Assembly (NCBI GenBank): GCA_039798745.1
Contig: JBDKFK010000013.1
Span: 1 to 42,753 of the forward strand
Direction of reading: 5' to 3'
Origin: JBDKFK01 sp039798745
GTDB taxonomy: Bacteria; Patescibacteriota; Microgenomatia; UBA1406; GWC2-37-13
Length of the DNA stretch: 42,753 nt
Positions 39,053-42,753 of this stretch are shown here, in pieces (position 1 is the first letter of the stretch; each line of letters opens with the position of its first letter). The position numbers and the translations under genes are program-made. The notes beneath the pieces are model-generated. The model made no database searches. It was not told the DNA's origin and saw only the letters and a program-made list of their open reading frames with translations.

Positions 39053-39630
39053 CGAACATTCAGGTCTAGTGTCCCTGCCGCGTTTACCGCATAGGTATTC
39101 GCCTGCATATCAACCAACTTAGATTGTTCATTTTCCACCTGTTCATTTATCTGAAAATGAGCAGTTCCCGGAGCTTTTAGTCTAAATCGTGCAGTTACCA
39201 TAGCATCACCGGCAAATACTGTCGAACTACTTACGGTAAGTAACTTCGTGCCTGTTACCGCCACATACGTGGGGTTTGTAAAGGCAAAAACCTGAAACTG
39301 AGGAAGACCTGGATTTACGTCTATAAACTCAGCAACTTCAGGGTTGTAACTGAGAAGAATATCAAAACCATTTATATCATGTCCGCTCGATTCTCCGTTT
39401 ACTACAACTGAGACGGTATCTCCTACATTGTATTCCATGCTCCCGTCCTGCGTGTGAAGTGATAGTTCATTTCTCTCAACATTTTCCATAACGTCAGCGT
39501 TTGTCTGGATGGTGTTTGGATCGCTTTTTTGAGAAAGCAGGAACATTCCGAGGCCAAAAAATACGATAAATACCACAACCATAACCAGGTTTATAATATG
39601 ATGTCTATTTTTACGATAAAACTTATACAT
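39049..39630 (-). CDS. Membrane-anchored single-cohesin-like protein
   Basis: 193 residues: a basic N-terminus (YKFYRKNRHH) and membrane helix (about 13-32), then one cohesin-like beta-sandwich to the end (LSLHTQDGSMEYNVGDTVSV; GFDILLSYNPEVAEFIDV; VAVTGTKLLTV; VTARFRLKAPGTAHFQI). It is the minimal anchoring unit: membrane helix plus one cohesin. It lies 104 nt downstream of the cohesin/dockerin gene at 39735-40847 on the same strand. No enzymatic domain. The assignment rests on pattern (strand order and GFDI-x-YNPEV), not on a profile search. Confidence 0.72.
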   Translation of the reverse strand: MYKFYRKNRHHIINLVMVVVFIVFFGLGMFLLSQKSDPNTIQTNADVMENVERNELSLHTQDGSMEYNVGDTVSVVVNGESSGHDINGFDILLSYNPEVAEFIDVNPGLPQFQVFAFTNPTYVAVTGTKLLTVSSSTVFAGDAMVTARFRLKAPGTAHFQINEQVENEQSKLVDMQANTYAVNAAGTLDLNVR

Positions 39631-39734
39631 GATTACAAATGAAACTAATAATCTCTCTATATATCAATATAGATAAGATTTAAACGAAGTGCAAGAGTAT
39701 TTCTCGTGATATACAGGTAGAGTATGTAGCTCTA

Positions 39735-40847
39735 TTATTCCTCGTCGTATTTTACATTCAGTGAAGCAATTACGAGAGAATAATCCTGGGAGTCTACGAT
39801 GTTATCGTAGTTCAGATCGGCAACGGAGATAGTTTTTGCTTCTTTGGAGCCCAGGGCCAGACGTACATATGAGGTATCATACGCGTCTACAATCCCGTTC
39901 TGCGCACCACTCTGCTCAGGCAGGTCGCCGGCCAGCAGATAGACGGTACTAAAATCAAAATTATTTGCCCCTTGATTCAGGGTAATGTTCCCCACTGCGC
40001 AACGATATGTGCCAGGAGTACTCTCGACTGGCGTGCCCTCGCAGATTTTTTTCTGGAGATGCTTTGGACCTTTTATGAAAACCGCTCTGTCGCTGCCGGG
40101 CTGCAGATCCGGGAAAGTAACAGATCCGGACCATATTCCCTGTGCGTCAGAGGTAAATGTGCCATAACGAGGTTCTGATTTTTCATCACCCTGACCAATA
40201 ACAACCTGCACCTTCATCGAATTAAGCGCATCGTCTGCTTTTTTTACCACGCCCTGAAATTTAAGCTTAAGATTCAGTGTTATGCCGCTTCCCGGCTGAT
40301 CGGTTCCTGCAGTTACGGTATAGCTTCCTTCTTCTACGGTTCCCCATCCATATGAATTGCCGGTTACATAGCCTGTGACGCGTGATCTATCGGTATTTAT
40401 GCCAAGCGCAGCTGTTCCTTCGCCATTTCCTTTTATTTTGACGGTAAATGAAAGAGTCGAGGGAAGCTGATCATTTGGTTGAATAAAGACATACGATATG
40501 TGAGCTTCGGATCCTTGGATATCCTTTATAAGCAGCGTTTTGGACAGCTGTGATTGGCTGTCTACTGCAATCGGGTCTTCGACATCGATTATTGTTATAT
40601 TGTCGCCGGTAAAGTACAAATCGGTGCCAGATATTTTTTTTGACTGATCACCCGAAGACAACAGTATAGTCATCGTTTGCTCCTCTCCTGAAGGAAATGT
40701 TGCTGCCGAGGGATCCACGGTGAAAGAAACAAGCTCTTGATCCGCTCGGGACTGATGAGTATTTCTCTGGGTAAAAGAAAGGATTACACCCAATACTACA
40801 ATGAGTAGAAGGCTGAAGAAAAATAGTTTGGCTCTGGATATTTTCAT
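39735..40847 (-). CDS. Surface protein with cohesin-like domain, X module and dockerin
   Basis: 370 residues: membrane anchor (about 7-25), a cohesin-like domain (about 38-180: SFTVDPSAATFPSGEEQTMTI; ISGTDLYFTGDNITIIDV; LSFTVKIKGNGEGTAALGIN), a beta module (about 190-300, with LKLKFQGVV and FIKGPKHLQKKIC) and a dockerin pair (GDLPEQSGAQNGIVDAYD; then DLNYDNIVDSQD). The last ~180 residues align along their length with the C-terminus of the M4 protease at 32645. Carrying both a cohesin-like and a dockerin domain, it could act as an adaptor linking the membrane cohesin (39049) and docked enzymes. No catalytic motif. Confidence 0.78.
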   Translation of the reverse strand: MKISRAKLFFFSLLLIVVLGVILSFTQRNTHQSRADQELVSFTVDPSAATFPSGEEQTMTILLSSGDQSKKISGTDLYFTGDNITIIDVEDPIAVDSQSQLSKTLLIKDIQGSEAHISYVFIQPNDQLPSTLSFTVKIKGNGEGTAALGINTDRSRVTGYVTGNSYGWGTVEEGSYTVTAGTDQPGSGITLNLKLKFQGVVKKADDALNSMKVQVVIGQGDEKSEPRYGTFTSDAQGIWSGSVTFPDLQPGSDRAVFIKGPKHLQKKICEGTPVESTPGTYRCAVGNITLNQGANNFDFSTVYLLAGDLPEQSGAQNGIVDAYDTSYVRLALGSKEAKTISVADLNYDNIVDSQDYSLVIASLNVKYDEE

Positions 40848-40914
40848 ATATTATTCTATACAGAATAAGATATCATACTATCCTTTGGATTGTCAATTAA
40901 AGGGAAGATAAGAG

Positions 40915-41199
40915 TTACGCGGAGGGTTGCGGAGCTACTACCTGAGGAACAAGTTTGGCGATTGTGATAAATGGTTTCTTGTTGTCTGCAATATCTTTTT
41001 TTACTCTCTTAATGCATTTGGTACAAAGCTTGACACTTTTCATGGCGCCTTCTTCAAGAATGGTGACCTTCTGCAGGTTTGGGGAAAAGATTTTCTGGGT
41101 TTTAGGAGCTCTTTTTTTCCAGCGTCCTCCGGCCACACCTCTGTGATGGGTATGTGATCTGCCGAATAAAACACCCTTACCGCAATGATAACAAATCAT
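40915..41199 (-). CDS. rpmB: 50S ribosomal protein bL28
   Basis: 94 residues from ATG 41199; the frame is open further upstream without homology. The N-terminal MICYHCGKGVLFGRSHTHH and NLQKVTI are bL28-like. CYHC together with a later CTKCIKR forms a four-cysteine zinc site, the zinc-containing (C+) form. A C-terminal extension (KPFITIAKLVPQVVAPQPSA) exceeds typical bL28. A TATTAC box lies 9 nt upstream. Confidence 0.9.
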   Translation of the reverse strand: MICYHCGKGVLFGRSHTHHRGVAGGRWKKRAPKTQKIFSPNLQKVTILEEGAMKSVKLCTKCIKRVKKDIADNKKPFITIAKLVPQVVAPQPSA

Positions 41200-41324
41200 A
41201 TATCTGATGTAATACGTAATGCCTAACGTTCCACCTGAGGCGGTGAAGCGTTCAAAATTAAGATTATTTATGATATCATAGATATACAATAAATTCAACT
41301 ATCAATTAACTACCCACTACGCAT

Positions 41325-41984
41325 ATGATGGCACAGTACTTGTTCACAGATCCTCTTTATTTTGTATTTTCCGCGGCTGCTATTTTGATCGCGATTACTG
41401 TGCATGAGTACTCCCATGCCCGCATGGCTGATCATCTGGGTGATCCTACTCCCCGCCTCCTGGGTCGAGTCTCCCTAAATCCACTTGTACACCTAGATCC
41501 CCTTGGAACAATTTTTATGCTTCTTGTTGGATTCGGCTGGGGAAAGCCAGTTACTTTTGATCCGTTTAATCTCGAAAAACCTCGTCGTGACGCAGCTCTT
41601 ATCTCTGTGGCAGGCCCGTTGTCAAATTTTATTCTCGCTATAATCTGTTCTCTTCTTATCCGCGTAGTGCTGCAGATGGATGGACTCTATGTTGGCTTTT
41701 TCCTGTATTCGTTTCTCAAAATACTTATCTATATGAATATTCTTCTGGGGATTTTCAATCTTTTGCCTATTCATCCGTTGGACGGATTTAAGATTGTGGG
41801 AGGCCTTCTTTCAGAAAAACATGCGCGCGAATGGTATAGTCTTGAGAGGTATGGCTTTATTTTTCTTCTTCTTCTTATACTGCCTATCGCGGGGAGTCCG
41901 TTGCTGAATATGATTATAGCTACTCCTATAGATTTCCTGAGCAACATCCTCATACCGGTACCTGCGGCTGCCGGAGCGATGTGA
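41325..41984 (+). CDS. Site-2 protease (M50) family membrane protease
   Basis: 219 residues, about six membrane helices. The zinc motif HEYSHARMADHLGDPTPRLLGR and the second motif NLLPIHPLDGFKIVGGLL (the third ligand Asp) are intact, typical of the compact YwhC/rhomboid-type M50 branch without a PDZ domain. It should cut membrane-spanning substrates; targets unknown. The many single-pass surface proteins here are possible substrates, which is only a guess. ATG 41328 is an equally good start. Confidence 0.93.
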   Translation: MMAQYLFTDPLYFVFSAAAILIAITVHEYSHARMADHLGDPTPRLLGRVSLNPLVHLDPLGTIFMLLVGFGWGKPVTFDPFNLEKPRRDAALISVAGPLSNFILAIICSLLIRVVLQMDGLYVGFFLYSFLKILIYMNILLGIFNLLPIHPLDGFKIVGGLLSEKHAREWYSLERYGFIFLLLLILPIAGSPLLNMIIATPIDFLSNILIPVPAAAGAM

Positions 41985-41988
41985 AATC

Positions 41989-42609
41989 TTACTGGGCGCT
42001 CTTAATACATTTTATGTAGTCCTGTGTGCTGCACCCTTTGCCGAAGCTTGCCTTGATCTTCTCACAATCTGTCTCAGCGCATGTCGGACTGTAAAGGCTT
42101 GTACCTGACGAGGGAACGGTTGCTGTGGTTGGCTCAGCTACTGCGATTGTGGGTGATGGTTGTACAGTTGTCGGTGCGGCAACGGTATCTCCAGGTTGCG
42201 TAGTTGATGTATCTGAAGACTTTGTTACATACTGCCATGGAACTCCACCATTATCATACTTCTGATCGGCAACACGTATCTGGAAATAGTATGTTGTACT
42301 TGGTGATAGGAGTGTAAGATCTACAGAATGATTCTTTGATTTCAGTGCTTCCGGCGCAAAAAAGTTGAGCGCGGTAGGAGATGTTCCATACTCAATTACT
42401 CCCTGGGTATCCTGTCCCGTGCTCCATGCCACCTTCGCCGAATTCTGTGTTATATCCGATACTACGACATCACGGGGAGCGGCATCCTCAGCTCTGGTAT
42501 TCTTTACAACATTAAAGCCGACAATAGCAAGAAGCAGAGAAGCAAATATACCAATACCTATAGAAGCTACTTTTGTAAGTTTATGGTTTTCATCCATCAG
42601 TTTCAACAT
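41989..42609 (-). CDS. Membrane-anchored fibronectin type III domain protein
   Basis: 206 residues from ATG 42609. A membrane helix (about 14-35, ASIGIGIFASLLLAIVGFNVV) is followed by one FN3 domain like those at the N-terminus of purple acid phosphatases (DVVVSDITQNSAKVAWSTGQ; GVIEYGTSPTAL; LSPSTTYYFQIRVAD). Then come a Thr/Pro linker and a four-Cys C-terminal tail (CAETDCEKIKASFGKGCSTQDYIKC), which may be a small disulfide-bonded domain. It is extracytoplasmic, presumably adhesive or binding. Confidence 0.78.
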   Translation of the reverse strand: MLKLMDENHKLTKVASIGIGIFASLLLAIVGFNVVKNTRAEDAAPRDVVVSDITQNSAKVAWSTGQDTQGVIEYGTSPTALNFFAPEALKSKNHSVDLTLLSPSTTYYFQIRVADQKYDNGGVPWQYVTKSSDTSTTQPGDTVAAPTTVQPSPTIAVAEPTTATVPSSGTSLYSPTCAETDCEKIKASFGKGCSTQDYIKCIKSAQ

Positions 42610-42640
42610 AGTTAAATATTCAAAAATAAATAATGCGGTC

Positions 42641-42753
42641 TTACAATAGTATAGTTGCCAGTCCACCCAGTACAAACAGGAACGCGCCTGCAAATGCAAA
42701 CCCTCTGAAATTATCCATGATTCCACTCTTTGGCAGTTCGGATGGAACAGCTG
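42641..42753 (-). CDS. C-terminal fragment with LPxSG-like sorting tail (partial)
   Basis: The visible 37 residues read AVPSELPKSGIMDNFRGFAF, then AGAFLFVLGGLATILL and stop; the rest of the gene lies past the right edge. ELPKSG followed by about 20 hydrophobic residues resembles an LPxTG-type cell-wall sorting signal or a tail anchor. Unlike classic sortase signals there is no terminal basic cluster. It is on the same strand as the FN3 gene, 31 nt upstream of it. Confidence 0.55.
   Translation of the reverse strand, partial: AVPSELPKSGIMDNFRGFAFAGAFLFVLGGLATILL

Noticed and set aside
27984..40847. A true cellulosome
   Set aside because: No glycoside hydrolases, carbohydrate-binding scaffoldin or multi-cohesin protein are present; the docked activities are a protease and a murein-lyase-like protein.
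1..42753. tRNA, rRNA or tmRNA genes
   Set aside because: No T-loop-like GTTCRANNC in a cloverleaf context, no CCA ends and no rRNA-like blocks were recognised by eye; a tRNAscan/Infernal run would be needed to be certain.
1..42753. Alternative genetic code (TGA as Gly)
   Set aside because: TGA ends an otherwise typical gene (4791-4793) and no conserved protein here is interrupted by TGA.

Overview
The window looks like chromosomal DNA of a member of the Candidate Phyla Radiation (Patescibacteria), perhaps from the Microgenomates side. This is inferred from gene content and architecture; no marker phylogeny was possible. TGA is used as a stop (for example at 4791-4793), so the recoded Gracilibacteria/Absconditabacteria code does not apply. 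I see no rRNA, tRNA, CRISPR array or intact transposase.

Two gene architectures are interleaved. (A) The native set is compact and apparently leaderless: a TATAAT/TACAAT-like -10 box ends 6-9 nt before the start codon of at least 15 genes, there is almost no Shine-Dalgarno (SD) sequence even inside operons, and convergent neighbours often overlap at their stop codons. (B) Six genes (5146-6660, 6827-8491, 9672-10088, 14218-15942, 27557-27829, 29208-29717) look more GC-rich, have a canonical AAGGAGG-type SD, mostly long structured leaders, and a strong hairpin downstream. They read like imported monocistronic cassettes. A seventh unit (10467-10717) has the promoter, hairpin, SD and terminator of such a cassette but no real ORF, so it is either a small RNA or an empty cassette.

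Layout: 1-1526 threonine catabolism (kbl, tdh); 1684-2265 superoxide dismutase; 2559-4793 multi-PAS histidine kinase; 5146-10088 cassette region (secreted metalloprotease, hyaluronan-synthase-like glycosyltransferase with a leader peptide, small membrane protein) around an AT-rich divergent control region; 10217-14114 YqaE/Pmp3 protein, two small-operon proteins and an ABC exporter; 14218-15942 unknown cassette gene; 16189-24251 cell-envelope and transport genes (C39-like peptidase with TPRs, L,D-transpeptidase, MFS, RCC1 propeller, alpha/beta hydrolase, MgtC/DUF4010, 2-hydroxyacid dehydrogenase); 24327-27434 Crp/Fnr regulator, pyrD, purA; 27557-31787 DUF5678 cassette, lytic-transglycosylase/dockerin protein, unknown cassette, small proteins, ychF; 31780-42753 surface proteins (cohesin-like, dockerin-M4 protease, cohesin-dockerin protein, fibronectin III protein, LPxSG-type tail) mixed with def, rpmB, a glycosyltransferase and a site-2 protease.

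The best candidate for an undescribed system is the cohesin/dockerin surface set. Membrane-anchored cohesin-like proteins lie next to dockerin-bearing enzymes (an M4 protease and a murein-lyase-like protein), and two of the dockerins are preceded by the same roughly 100-residue module. This resembles a small non-cellulolytic scaffold for assembling proteases and wall enzymes on an episymbiont surface. A Crp/Fnr-type regulator with matching palindromes at its own divergent promoter and before pyrD adds a plausible local regulatory circuit.
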